Shown here: positions 1 through 7,073 of the stretch, one piece after another
How the letters are laid out: each line of letters begins with the position of its first letter
Numbering within the stretch: position 1 is the first letter of the stretch
NCBI GenBank assembly: GCA_964641715.1
Contig: CAZXMB010000057.1
Location: 1 to 17,313, forward strand
Direction of reading: 5' to 3'
DNA length: 17,313 nucleotides
Origin: CAZXMB01 sp964641715
GTDB taxonomy: Bacteria > Desulfobacterota > BSN033 > UBA1163
Notes under the pieces: model-generated
Told to the model about the DNA's origin: nothing
Seen by the model: only the letters and a program-made list of their open reading frames with translations
The model's database searches: none
Program-made: the position numbers and the translations under genes

Positions 1-125
1 ATCCAAATAATCACCAATGACCAAATTCCAATGATCAAACTGTATTTAATGCAAACACTGAGTTTTAGTTTTAGTTATTGGATATTGGAATTTATTTGGT
101 GATTGGTGCTTGGTGTTTGGTTATT
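1..125. repeat. Imperfect long palindromic intergenic element
   Basis: The region before the first gene is AT-rich and made of low-complexity words such as ccaat and ttggt. It folds back on itself. The 10-mer aaattccaat (23-32) is the exact reverse complement of attggaattt (84-93), and caccaat (12-18) pairs with attggtg (102-108). The middle is unpaired. I see no open reading frame or convincing promoter hexamers. The same fold-back layout with different words recurs in other gaps of this window (near 11240-11381 and 12222-12336), so it is probably one of a dispersed family of non-coding repeats. It could also act as a transcription attenuator before etfB. Confidence 0.5.
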
Positions 126-144
126 CATTGAATCGGGAGGAATG

Positions 145-927
145 ATGGAAATCTATGTTCTGGTCAAACAGGTTCCTGATCCGGAAGCGATCGTGAAGGT
201 CAAATCGGATACGGAGCTGGAAATCGAAAACAAATATTTCACCAACTTCTTTGACGAGATCGCCATCGAGGCAGGTCTGAAGTTGAAAGAGAAGTGGGGG
301 GGCAAGGTCACCGTGCTCACTGTAGATAACCGGAGAGTGGATGCCCTGAGGAGGGGGATCTCGATGGGAGCCGATGAGGCTCTTCAAATCACGGATCCTG
401 CCATGGAGGGTTCGGATCAGTTTGCCGTAGCTCGAATCCTTGCGGCCTATCTCAAAGGCAAACCTTTTGACCTCATCCTAACGGGAAGACAGGCCATGGA
501 TGATGATGCAGGTATAGTGGGCATCGCCATTGCCGAGTGTTTGGAAATTCCTCATGTCAATTCTATCATTGGCCTTGAAATGGACGCCTCCAAAAAAGAA
601 GCGAAGGTGATCCGGGAAGTAGAGAACGGAAGGGAAATCCTCTCCTGCTCCCTCCCTGCCCTCTTCACCTGCCAGAAGGGTCTGAACACTCCCCGGATCC
701 CTCTGGTCATGAACGTGATGAAGGCCATGAAGGCTCAGATCAAGAAGGTGGACCTCACCTCCTTAGGATTGAAGCCGTCGGAGGCGGGCACTGCGCCGGC
801 TCAAGTAAAGGTTCAGAAATATCTTTCCCCTCCGAAAAGGCCTACTGTGAAGATGGTTAAGGAGGACTTTCCGGATAATGTTAAAACACTGGTCAAATTG
901 CTCAGGGAGGAAGCCAAAGCCATTTGA
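145..927 (+). CDS. etfB: Electron transfer flavoprotein beta subunit (FixA-like), copy 1
   Basis: This is the small subunit of the heterodimeric electron transfer flavoprotein, which accepts electrons from acyl-CoA dehydrogenases or, in FixABCX complexes, takes part in electron bifurcation. The 260-residue length is typical. The N-terminus MEIYVLVKQVPDPEA is the classic EtfB start. The nucleotide-binding loop GRQAMDDDAGIVG lies at about 114-126, and the partner-recognition loop is recognisable around 184-198 with the usual VMKAMKA. I chose ATG 145 because a CGGGAGG Shine-Dalgarno sequence ends four bases upstream; ATG 142 and an upstream TTG at 103 are in frame but fit poorly. EtfA, FixC and FixX follow on the same strand, which suggests a FixABCX unit. 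Whether this loop binds AMP or a second FAD (the bifurcating type) cannot be decided by eye. Confidence 0.93.
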   Translation: MEIYVLVKQVPDPEAIVKVKSDTELEIENKYFTNFFDEIAIEAGLKLKEKWGGKVTVLTVDNRRVDALRRGISMGADEALQITDPAMEGSDQFAVARILAAYLKGKPFDLILTGRQAMDDDAGIVGIAIAECLEIPHVNSIIGLEMDASKKEAKVIREVENGREILSCSLPALFTCQKGLNTPRIPLVMNVMKAMKAQIKKVDLTSLGLKPSEAGTAPAQVKVQKYLSPPKRPTVKMVKEDFPDNVKTLVKLLREEAKAI

Positions 928-998
928 ATGCGGGGTGGAAAATAAGTGTTTCAATCCCGAAATCCTCAATCCGAATTTCGAAATTAACGGAGTATATC
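928..998. repeat. Short intergenic repeat shared with the hdrA 3' gap
   Basis: The spacer between etfB and etfA holds aatcctcaatccgaa (961-975). Its exact reverse complement, ttcggattgaggatt, occurs at 9897-9911 just after hdrA. The surrounding bases are also of the ttcgaaatt word type seen at 11240-11381. The end of the spacer supplies the GGAG ribosome site (989-992) for etfA. It is probably part of a dispersed non-coding repeat family; no gene is visible in it. Confidence 0.5.
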
Positions 999-1991
999 AT
1001 GCCAAACGAGATCTGGGTTTTAGCTGAACATCAGGATGGAAAGGTGAGGAAGATCACCTTTGAACTCCTTTCAGCCGGAATTGAATTTTCAAAAAGGACA
1101 GGCAGGGAGGTGGCAGCCCTTTTACTGGGAACCGGACTGCAGGAAGCCGTAAAAAATCTTACTCCATTTGCGGATAAAATTTACACGCTGGAAGACCCTG
1201 CTCTTATCCCCTATACCTCTGATGCCTATCTGAGGAGCATTGCTCCTCTGGTAAGGGAACATCAACCCTCGATCCTTTTGGGAGGGGCGACCTCTACAGG
1301 AAAGGACTTCTTCCCGAGACTGGCGATGCACCTGCAGACAGGCTATGTCCCCGATTGTACGGGTTTAAGCATTGGAGAAAATACCAAACTCACAGCCATT
1401 CGTCCTCTCTTTGGCGGGAAGGTCTTTGCGGAGATGGTCTTTTCTGAAACCAGGCCTCAGATGGCTACGGTTAGAAACAATACTTTCCTTGTGAACGAAA
1501 ATCCTGATCGGTCAGCAAAGCTAATTTCCATCTCACCCAACTTAGATCCCCTGTCATTCAAGAAGAGAGTGATCGGATTGGAGAAAGCGGCTGGAACAAA
1601 GCTGGATATTGCGGAGGCAGATATTGTTGTGGCGGCAGGAAGAGGGATCAAGGCCCCTGAAAATTTTAGGACCATCGAAGAACTGGCAGAGGTGCTCAAT
1701 GCCTCCGTAGGGACAACGCGCGCTGTCGTAGACGAAGGATGGAGGGATCTCAAAGACCAGATCGGGAAGAGTGGAAAGAATATCTCGGCCAAGCTCTATA
1801 TGGCCTTTGGTATCTCCGGTGCCATCCATCATGTCCTGGGCATCGGGACATGCAAAACGGTCGTTGCGGTGGATAACGACCCCAATGCCCTCATCTTCAA
1901 TTATGCGGATTACGGAATCGTTGGCGATCTCTTTCAGATCGTACCGGCGTTGACAGAAGAATTGAAAAAAGTATTAGCTATGGATAGCTAA
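999..1991 (+). CDS. etfA: Electron transfer flavoprotein alpha subunit (FixB-like), copy 1
   Basis: This is the large ETF subunit, which carries the electron-transferring FAD in its C-terminal domain. It has 330 residues from ATG 999, which follows a GGAG site by six bases; an upstream in-frame start at 924 would add an uncharacteristic leader. The N-terminal domain starts MPNEIWVLAEHQDGKV. The C-terminal FAD domain shows GRG (214-216), TRAVVD (240-245), QIGKSG (254-259), GISGAIHH (271-278) and DPNALIFNYADYG (294-306). The flavin-contacting Arg, Ser and second His are kept. The region that normally reads WLPxxRQVG is WRDLKDQIG, and the usual Gln before the His is His, so it differs from the second copy. 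There is no ferredoxin extension. It probably forms a dimer with the etfB just upstream and works with FixC and FixX downstream. Confidence 0.92.
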   Translation: MPNEIWVLAEHQDGKVRKITFELLSAGIEFSKRTGREVAALLLGTGLQEAVKNLTPFADKIYTLEDPALIPYTSDAYLRSIAPLVREHQPSILLGGATSTGKDFFPRLAMHLQTGYVPDCTGLSIGENTKLTAIRPLFGGKVFAEMVFSETRPQMATVRNNTFLVNENPDRSAKLISISPNLDPLSFKKRVIGLEKAAGTKLDIAEADIVVAAGRGIKAPENFRTIEELAEVLNASVGTTRAVVDEGWRDLKDQIGKSGKNISAKLYMAFGISGAIHHVLGIGTCKTVVAVDNDPNALIFNYADYGIVGDLFQIVPALTEELKKVLAMDS

Positions 1992-2010
1992 TACCATGAA
2001 TTGCATCCTT

Positions 2011-2046
2011 CCCCCTCCCTCCCCCCTTCGAGGGGGAGGGAGGGGG
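2011..2046. repeat. Perfect 15-bp C/G-rich hairpin between etfA and fixC
   Basis: ccccctccctccccc (2011-2025) is followed by a six-base loop, cttcga, and then the exact reverse complement gggggagggaggggg (2032-2046). The stem is all G:C except two pairs and sits 20 bases after the etfA stop. It has no following T-run, so it is not a typical intrinsic terminator. It may protect the upstream mRNA, pause transcription or be a copy of a widespread small palindromic repeat. The strand asymmetry of the arms also gives G-quadruplex potential on the + strand. Confidence 0.7.
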
Positions 2047-2068
2047 TAAGAGGATCGGTGAATCTATA

Positions 2069-3358
2069 ATGGATAAAGTCGATGTGATCATCGTTGGCGG
2101 AGGACTGGCAGGACTCTCCTGCGCCTATGAACTGGCCGATTCGGGAATGACCGTCCTTGTCCTGGAACGGGGTGATTTTTCAGGAGGTAAGAACGTGACC
2201 GGGGGAAGGCTCTATCTCCGTCCCATCCTCCCTTATCTCCCCGGCCTCTGGAAAGAGGCGCCCTTTGAAAGGCATGTGGTCAAAGAGATCTTCACAGCCA
2301 TGGGGGAGACCAACTCCGCCACTTTTGAACTTTATAGCGACCGTTTCAACCAGGAGCCCTTTCCCAGTTACACCGTCCTCAGGGCGAAATTCGACCGCTG
2401 GTTTTCTGATCTCGTTTCAGAAAGAGGTGTCTTCGTCATCCCCCAGAAGAAAGTGGATGACCTCCTTCAGGAGAATGGAAAAGTGGTCGGGGTAAAAACG
2501 GGGGATGAAGAGATTGGCGCGGATTGTGTGGTGGCTGCCGATGGCATCCTTTCCTTTCTGACTGAAAAGGCAGGCCTCCGGAAACCATTCCAGCCTCAAC
2601 ATCTTGCTCTGGGACTTAAGGAAGTGATTCGGCTTGATTCAAAGACGATCGAAGACCGGTTCGGGTTGGGTGAGGGAGAAGGAGCGGCCCAACTCTTTGT
2701 CGGCACCCTTACCCAGGGGATAATGGGAGGGGGTTTCCTCTATACCAACCGGGATAGCCTCTCACTGGGTTTAGTCATCGGAATCCACTCCCTCAACCTT
2801 AAGGAACCCCGAAAGGAGGTCTATAAACTCCTTGACGAATTTAAGGAAAGGCCGGAGATCAAAAACCTGATCAAGACAGGTGAGACCATAGAATATTCAG
2901 CCCATCTGATCACAGAAGGTGGAATTCACTCGATGCCCGGTGTTTACACCCATGGGATGCTGGTGGTGGGTGATGCCGCCGGCCTCGGCCTCAATATGCT
3001 TGTCACGGTTCGGGGGATGGAGTACGCCATGGTCTCGGGAGTCTTGGCCGGCCGGACTATTAAAAGGGCAAAGGAAAGGAATGATTTCTCTGCCCCCTCT
3101 CTGGCCGAATATGAAAAGCTTTTAAACGATAGTTTTATCCTCAGGGAGTTGAGGGCATTTAAAAATGTGCCGACCGTTCTCCAAAATCAAAGGCTTTTTT
3201 CAAAATACCCCCGGGTGATCTGTGATATTTTCGAAAAGGTGATGTGGGTGGACGAACATCCAAAGGAAGGGATCTATAAAACAAAAATGGGGGGATTGAA
3301 GAAACATTTATTTAATCCCGAAACCCTGAAAGACTGGTGGCAGTTCAGGAAAATTTAA
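2069..3358 (+). CDS. fixC: FixC-like flavoprotein (ETF-quinone oxidoreductase family)
   Basis: This is an FAD-dependent oxidoreductase of the ETF-QO/FixC family. It would pass electrons between the ETF dimer and quinone, as the FixC part of FixABCX complexes. It is 429 residues long, normal for FixC. The N-terminal dinucleotide fold is clear: GGGLAGL at 10-16 with the acidic LERG at 32-35, followed by the FixC hallmark KNVTGGRLY at 41-49. The second FAD motif VVGDAAGLGLN spans about 299-309. As in FixC, there is no fused ferredoxin domain; that part is supplied by the fixX gene 125 bases downstream. No transmembrane helix is evident, so association with the membrane would be peripheral. The ribosome site is weak (AAGAGGA, about 14 bases upstream). 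With no nif genes in view, a role in nitrogen fixation is not implied. Confidence 0.92.
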   Translation: MDKVDVIIVGGGLAGLSCAYELADSGMTVLVLERGDFSGGKNVTGGRLYLRPILPYLPGLWKEAPFERHVVKEIFTAMGETNSATFELYSDRFNQEPFPSYTVLRAKFDRWFSDLVSERGVFVIPQKKVDDLLQENGKVVGVKTGDEEIGADCVVAADGILSFLTEKAGLRKPFQPQHLALGLKEVIRLDSKTIEDRFGLGEGEGAAQLFVGTLTQGIMGGGFLYTNRDSLSLGLVIGIHSLNLKEPRKEVYKLLDEFKERPEIKNLIKTGETIEYSAHLITEGGIHSMPGVYTHGMLVVGDAAGLGLNMLVTVRGMEYAMVSGVLAGRTIKRAKERNDFSAPSLAEYEKLLNDSFILRELRAFKNVPTVLQNQRLFSKYPRVICDIFEKVMWVDEHPKEGIYKTKMGGLKKHLFNPETLKDWWQFRKI

Positions 3359-3374
3359 CCCATATTTTCCCTCG

Positions 3375-3463
3375 GTCATTCCTGCCCCGTATCCGGTACG
3401 GGATAAACTCCAGCAGGAATCGAGGATGGCTTTTACTGGATTCCCGTTTCCACGGGAATGACA
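3375..3463. repeat. Palindromic intergenic repeat between fixC and fixX
   Basis: The element opens with gtcattcctg and closes with gggaatgacagg, so its ends are inverted copies. Inside it has a small hairpin, cccgtatccggtacggg (about 3387-3403), and near the right end ttcccgtttccacgggaa. This tgcc/gggaatgac word pattern is the type of dispersed extragenic palindrome common in proteobacterial genomes. It lies inside the presumed fixC-fixX transcript and may act on mRNA stability. The family assignment is by eye only. Confidence 0.55.
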
Positions 3464-3483
3464 GGATCGATTGAGGTGTGTTG

Positions 3484-3756
3484 ATGAAGATCACTGAAAA
3501 GTTAGCTTTGGATGCCTTTAAAAACGATCGGGAAACTCATATCCAGTTGGATCAAAATATCTGTCACACCTGCAAGGAACGCTTCTGCATCTATTCCTGC
3601 CCGGCCAACCTTTACTCCCTCAATGAAAAAGGTGAGATGGTGGTGGAATTTGCCGGCTGCCTCGAGTGCGGTACCTGCATGATCGCCTGCATCTATGGCT
3701 CTGTCAGATGGAGATATCCTCATGGCGGCTTTGGTGTGCAATACCGGTGTGGATAA
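3484..3756 (+). CDS. fixX: FixX-like ferredoxin
   Basis: This is a small iron-sulfur protein that hands electrons to or from FixC. It has 90 residues from ATG 3484, seven bases after a GAGG site; GTG 3478 and TTG 3481 are in frame but lack that spacing. The cysteine pattern is that of FixX: C27-H-T-C30, C35-IYS-C39-P, then C59-LE-C62-GT-C65-MIA-C69. The second group matches one 4Fe-4S cluster; the first looks like the remnant or variant site typical of this family. It ends with the characteristic WRYPHGGFGVQYRCG, so it is full length. It follows fixC and completes an etfB-etfA-fixC-fixX set. In eukaryotic ETF-QO this domain is fused to the FixC part, which supports the partner assignment. Confidence 0.93.
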   Translation: MKITEKLALDAFKNDRETHIQLDQNICHTCKERFCIYSCPANLYSLNEKGEMVVEFAGCLECGTCMIACIYGSVRWRYPHGGFGVQYRCG

Positions 3757-3777
3757 TGAAGCCATACTTTTGAACAA

Positions 3778-3807
3778 AAGGGTCGCTCTGATACAATATC
3801 GACCCTT
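3778..3807. terminator. Possible weak terminator after fixX
   Basis: aagggtcg (3778-3785) and cgaccctt (3800-3807) form an 8-bp stem with a 14-base loop, 22 bases past the fixX stop. There is no T-run after the right arm, so it may be only an mRNA-end stem rather than an efficient terminator. It separates the fix genes from the toxin-antitoxin promoter. Confidence 0.3.
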
Positions 3808-3861
3808 GTCAACGATCCGCTCCCATCCGCAAAGAAATCTAGGGTTCCATTTTAAAAAGTC

Positions 3862-3894
3862 TTGACTGGTTAAATAAATATGACTATAATAGTC
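3862..3894 (+). promoter_or_regulatory. Sigma70-type promoter with overlapping operator for the toxin-antitoxin pair
   Basis: TTGACT (3862-3867) and a perfect TATAAT (3885-3890) are 17 bases apart. The -10 element lies inside the small palindrome gacta-taa-tagtc (3882-3894), a likely binding site for the antitoxin. Phd/YefM antitoxins are known to repress their own promoters through short palindromes, so autoregulation is a reasonable inference. The antitoxin ATG is at 3919, about 20 bases downstream of the expected transcript start, with a GGGGGAG ribosome site at 3906-3912. Confidence 0.7.
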
Positions 3895-3918
3895 TCAAAA
3901 ATAAAGGGGGAGTCATCC

Positions 3919-4209
3919 ATGGAAACAGCCGCTGTTTCAAAGTTAAAGGCACATTTGAGTGATTATTTAAATCGGGTTAAGGCTGGCGTCGAGGTGCTCA
4001 TCACCGATCGTGGAAAACCCGTTGCCCGAATAGTCCCCATATCCCGTGTCAAAGCCTCAAGAGAAGTGTTCACCGGAATGGAAAAACAGGGTTTAATCAA
4101 ACTCGGTTCGGGAAAGCTTCCAAAGGGGTTTTGGGCGATGATACGTCCAGAGGATCGGAAAGGGCTTGTCCTCAAAGCCCTGCTCGAAGAAAGGGCTGAA
4201 TCGAGATGA
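3919..4209 (+). CDS. Type II antitoxin, Phd/YefM family
   Basis: This 96-residue protein is most likely the antitoxin that binds and neutralises the PIN toxin encoded next to it and represses the shared promoter. The N-terminal half is the Phd/YefM DNA-binding fold: METAAVSKLKAHLSDYLNRV, then GVEVLITDRGKPVARIVPI at about 23-41. The C-terminal half is the toxin-binding tail, rich in charged residues. ATG 3919 is chosen because GGGGGAG lies six bases upstream; a more distal start at 3880 would begin inside the promoter. The stop overlaps the toxin start by four bases (ATGA), the usual arrangement for this kind of cassette. The cassette interrupts an otherwise metabolic region, which suggests acquisition by transfer. 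Confidence 0.88.
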   Translation: METAAVSKLKAHLSDYLNRVKAGVEVLITDRGKPVARIVPISRVKASREVFTGMEKQGLIKLGSGKLPKGFWAMIRPEDRKGLVLKALLEERAESR

Positions 4210-4628
4210 AATTTTGGGACTCTTCAGCAATCGTACCTTTGTGCGTAAAAGAAAAAGAATCTGAAGCTGTGAATCGTTTAATTAAAGATGATGAGGATGT
4301 GGTGGTTTGGTGGGCGACGCGGGTGGAATGTCTTTCAGCATTGTCCAGACGGCGAAGAGAGCGAGTATTGAGTATGGATGCGGAACTTAGAGCAAAAGCT
4401 GTTCTGGAGGCACTTTCGACGGAATGGTCAGAGGTCCAACCCAGTGAACCCGTTCGACAGCGGGCAGAAAGAATTTTGCTCATTCATCCTATAAGAACGG
4501 CAGATGCATTTCAACTGGCAGCGGCCTTGATCTGGGCGCAGGAGAATCCTCAGAGGCTTGAAATGGTCTGCCTGGATCAAAACCTTCGAGAAGCGGCTCA
4601 TAAAGAAGGATTTACAGTCCTACCCTAA
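4206..4628 (+). CDS. PIN-domain toxin (VapC-like ribonuclease)
   Basis: This 140-residue protein has the PIN-domain nuclease pattern. VapC-type PIN toxins cleave RNA (tRNA or rRNA targets) using clustered acidic residues and Mg2+. The likely catalytic acids are D5 in MKFWDSSAIVPL, E41 in WATRVECLSAL, D100 in RTADAFQLAAAL and D124 in CLDQNLREAA, all in the expected order and spacing. Its ATG overlaps the antitoxin stop, so translation is probably coupled. The pairing of a Phd-type antitoxin with a PIN toxin is common. It looks intact and active as far as residues show; the RNA target cannot be predicted. Nothing connects it functionally to the neighbouring redox genes. Confidence 0.88.
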   Translation: MKFWDSSAIVPLCVKEKESEAVNRLIKDDEDVVVWWATRVECLSALSRRRRERVLSMDAELRAKAVLEALSTEWSEVQPSEPVRQRAERILLIHPIRTADAFQLAAALIWAQENPQRLEMVCLDQNLREAAHKEGFTVLP

Positions 4629-4717
4629 GCAATCGTCTGAAAAAAACCGGATAAAGGAGATTGGTTTTACTGCCCCCGAAACCTTAAGGATCTAACCGCA
4701 GACAGAAGGAGGGAAGG

Positions 4718-5866
4718 ATGGATTTCGGTTTGACCACCAGACAAAGATTGATGCGAGAAGCGGTCCGTGAATTTATGAAAGGGGAATGTGACCCGGCGGT
4801 CACACTTGAGCTGGCCAAAAAGAAGCAGTTTCCCTGGGAGATTTATAGAAAAGCGGGGAAGAACGGTTTTCTCGCATCCTACTACCCCAAGGAGTTAGGC
4901 GGGCAGGGGATACCCCTCCTTGACTACTGCATGATCATGGAAGAGATGATCCGTTATGATAACCGGATCGGGATGGCTTTAAGCCTCGGGTCCATCCCTG
5001 CTAAGGCCCTGCTCCGGTTTGGTAACAATGAGCAGAAGAAGAAGTATCTTCCCAGATTGACCAGAGGGGAGGCTGTGGCTTCCATTGCAGTGACAGAACC
5101 AAACCACGGTAGTGACATTCGCTTTCTCGACACCCGTGCTGTTAGAAAAGGGGATGAATATATCCTCAACGGAGGAAAGATCTTCATCACCAATGCAGAT
5201 ATTGCTGATTTTTACACGGTCTTCGCTCAGACCGATCCCGATGCGGGGCCCTATCGCGGGATCAGCGGATTCATTGTGGAGAGAGGTACCGAGGGCATCA
5301 CGGCCATCGATATCGGAGACAAGATTGGTTTAAAGACCACTTCCTCATGCACCATAGAATTTAAAGAAGTGAAGGTCTCCAAAGAAAATTTGCTGGGTAA
5401 GGAAAATCACGGATTCACCTATATCATGGGAGCTTTAAATGAAGGGAGGGCAGAGATTGCCAACGAGGCCATTAGCCTTGCCAGAGGAGCTTTCGATCGC
5501 GCCCTCTATCATGCCAAGAACCGGGAGCAATTTGGTCAAAAAATAGGGAAGTTTCAGAACATCTCTCATCTTATTGTCGAGATGTCGGAGGAGATTGAAT
5601 CCAATGCATTACTGGCCTATAAAGCGGTCTGGTTGATCGATCAGGGAAAGATGGACCTTTCCACGACCCTTCAGGCAAAAGTGAAATGTCCTCTGACCGC
5701 AATTGATGTCTGTTTGAAGGCCATGCAGATTCTTGCTGGATATGGTCTCTTTGACGAACAATTTCTTCCCGGTTATCTCGGGGATGCCCTGGCCACCTGG
5801 CTCCTTGAAGGGACGGGCCAAGTTCAGAGAAATACGGTGGCCGGCCAGATCCTGGGGAAATTGTAA
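4718..5866 (+). CDS. Acyl-CoA dehydrogenase, divergent C-terminus
   Basis: This FAD enzyme would introduce an alpha,beta double bond into an acyl-CoA and pass the electrons to an ETF. Its 382 residues are normal for the family. The N-terminal helical domain is followed by the first signature AVTEPNHGSDI (124-134), the flavin-contact strand KIFITNA (154-160), REQFG (269-273) and the catalytic-base motif LLEGTGQVQR, with Glu at 364. The usual second signature (ERxxRDAK before the base) is replaced by FLPGYLGDALATWLLEG, so the substrate end is unlike that of the next gene. AAGGAGGG at 4706-4713 supports the start. It is followed after 46 bases by a second dehydrogenase. The substrate is unknown; a branched, cyclic or dicarboxylic acyl-CoA is possible. 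Confidence 0.9.
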   Translation: MDFGLTTRQRLMREAVREFMKGECDPAVTLELAKKKQFPWEIYRKAGKNGFLASYYPKELGGQGIPLLDYCMIMEEMIRYDNRIGMALSLGSIPAKALLRFGNNEQKKKYLPRLTRGEAVASIAVTEPNHGSDIRFLDTRAVRKGDEYILNGGKIFITNADIADFYTVFAQTDPDAGPYRGISGFIVERGTEGITAIDIGDKIGLKTTSSCTIEFKEVKVSKENLLGKENHGFTYIMGALNEGRAEIANEAISLARGAFDRALYHAKNREQFGQKIGKFQNISHLIVEMSEEIESNALLAYKAVWLIDQGKMDLSTTLQAKVKCPLTAIDVCLKAMQILAGYGLFDEQFLPGYLGDALATWLLEGTGQVQRNTVAGQILGKL

Positions 5867-5912
5867 TTCATAAGCCCGCATCTTATAATCAAGCCATCAA
5901 GGGGGAACCGTT

Positions 5913-7061
5913 ATGGATTTCGAATTAACCAACCGCCAGAAACAGATCCGGATGGCGGCCCGGGAGTTTGCCGAAGGGGAGCTGATGCCCATTGGCAAGG
6001 AGTGTGAAGAAAAGGGTGATTTCCCCCGGGAGATCATCAAGAAGGCGGCTCAGTTAGGTTTCATCGGTGTCTTTATTAAAAAAGAGTACGGTGGTCTCGG
6101 TTTAGGATCTCTGGAACATGCCATCATCCTCGAAGAGTTCTGGAGGGCAGACCCCGGATTGGGTCAGGTGATGGGCCAAACCGTATTTGGCACAGACCTC
6201 CTGCTTCTCTTTGGCAGGGAGGAACAGAAAAAAAAGTACCTTCCCCCCATCGTCAGAGGGGAGTGGGTCACCGGATTTGCCATTACAGAACCTGAGGCTG
6301 GGAGTGATACCGCTTCTGCGACAACGAGAGCAGAAAGGATTGGGGATGAATATGTGGTTAACGGCAATAAGGTGATGATCAGCAATGGAACAGAGGCCCG
6401 TTTCCTCCTGGTCTATTGTCTTACCCGTCCGGAAGAGCCTTCCAAAACAAAACGCCACAGCATCCTCCTGGTCGAGACGAATCGGCCGGGGTATAAGGCA
6501 GACAGGATCCATGGAAAGATGGGGCTTCGTGCAGCGGATACCGCCAATATCTATTTCAATAATGTGAGGGTCCCCGGGGAAAATTTGGTAGGGGTTGAAG
6601 GAAACGGATTCCTCCAGTTAATGAAGTTTCTTGACCACTCCCGGGTCATTATCGGAGCTCATGCCGTCGGACTCTCACAGGGCGCATTCGAACAGGCCAT
6701 CCAATATGCCAAAAAGAGGAAACAGTTTGGAAGAACGATCGCCTCTTTCCAGGAAACTCAATTCAAAATAGCTGAGATGGCAACGCTCATCGAAACGGCC
6801 CGTAGCCTCACCTACAAGGCCTGCTGGTATATTGATCAGGGACACCCGGATACTCAGCTTTCAGCCATGGCCAAATGGTGGGCCTCGAGGGTGGCGGTGA
6901 GAGTGGCGGATGAAGCCCTCCAGTTACACGGGGGGTATGGTTATCTTGATGATTATCCCGTTGAACGTTACTACCGGGCAGCAAAATTGCTTGAAATTTA
7001 CGAAGGGACGAAAGAGATTCAGAAGCTCACCATTGGCCGCCGGATCCTCGGCCAGACCTGA
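5913..7061 (+). CDS. Acyl-CoA dehydrogenase, canonical type
   Basis: This is a second FAD acyl-CoA dehydrogenase of 382 residues, the same length as its neighbour but clearly a different sequence. It carries the full family signatures: FAITEPEAGSD (122-132), GNKVMISNG (151-159), KKRKQFGRTIASFQ (267-280), LHGGYGYLDDYPVERYYRAAK (about 338-358) and the catalytic Glu364 in IYEGTKEIQ. An AAGGGGG ribosome site (5899-5905) precedes the ATG. The 3-hydroxyacyl-CoA dehydrogenase gene starts 12 bases after its stop, so the two are surely co-transcribed. It is likely to oxidise a saturated acyl-CoA in the same pathway and to donate electrons to one of the two ETFs in this window. Chain length or ring preference cannot be read from sequence alone. 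Confidence 0.93.
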   Translation: MDFELTNRQKQIRMAAREFAEGELMPIGKECEEKGDFPREIIKKAAQLGFIGVFIKKEYGGLGLGSLEHAIILEEFWRADPGLGQVMGQTVFGTDLLLLFGREEQKKKYLPPIVRGEWVTGFAITEPEAGSDTASATTRAERIGDEYVVNGNKVMISNGTEARFLLVYCLTRPEEPSKTKRHSILLVETNRPGYKADRIHGKMGLRAADTANIYFNNVRVPGENLVGVEGNGFLQLMKFLDHSRVIIGAHAVGLSQGAFEQAIQYAKKRKQFGRTIASFQETQFKIAEMATLIETARSLTYKACWYIDQGHPDTQLSAMAKWWASRVAVRVADEALQLHGGYGYLDDYPVERYYRAAKLLEIYEGTKEIQKLTIGRRILGQT

Positions 7062-7073
7062 GGAAGGGTTCAG

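Noticed and set aside
3484..3756. Possible truncation of FixX, because it is only 90 residues long
   Set aside because: The protein ends with the normal FixX terminus (GGFGVQYRCG) and has all expected cysteines, so it is full length.
145..3756. Nitrogen-fixation role for the fix genes
   Set aside because: FixABCX homologues also serve carbon metabolism in anaerobes, and no nif gene or NifA-type upstream element is seen here.
4643..4668. aaaacc/ggtttt inverted repeat after the PIN toxin as a terminator
   Set aside because: The stem is only six pairs, AT-rich and has no T-run; it is too weak to call.
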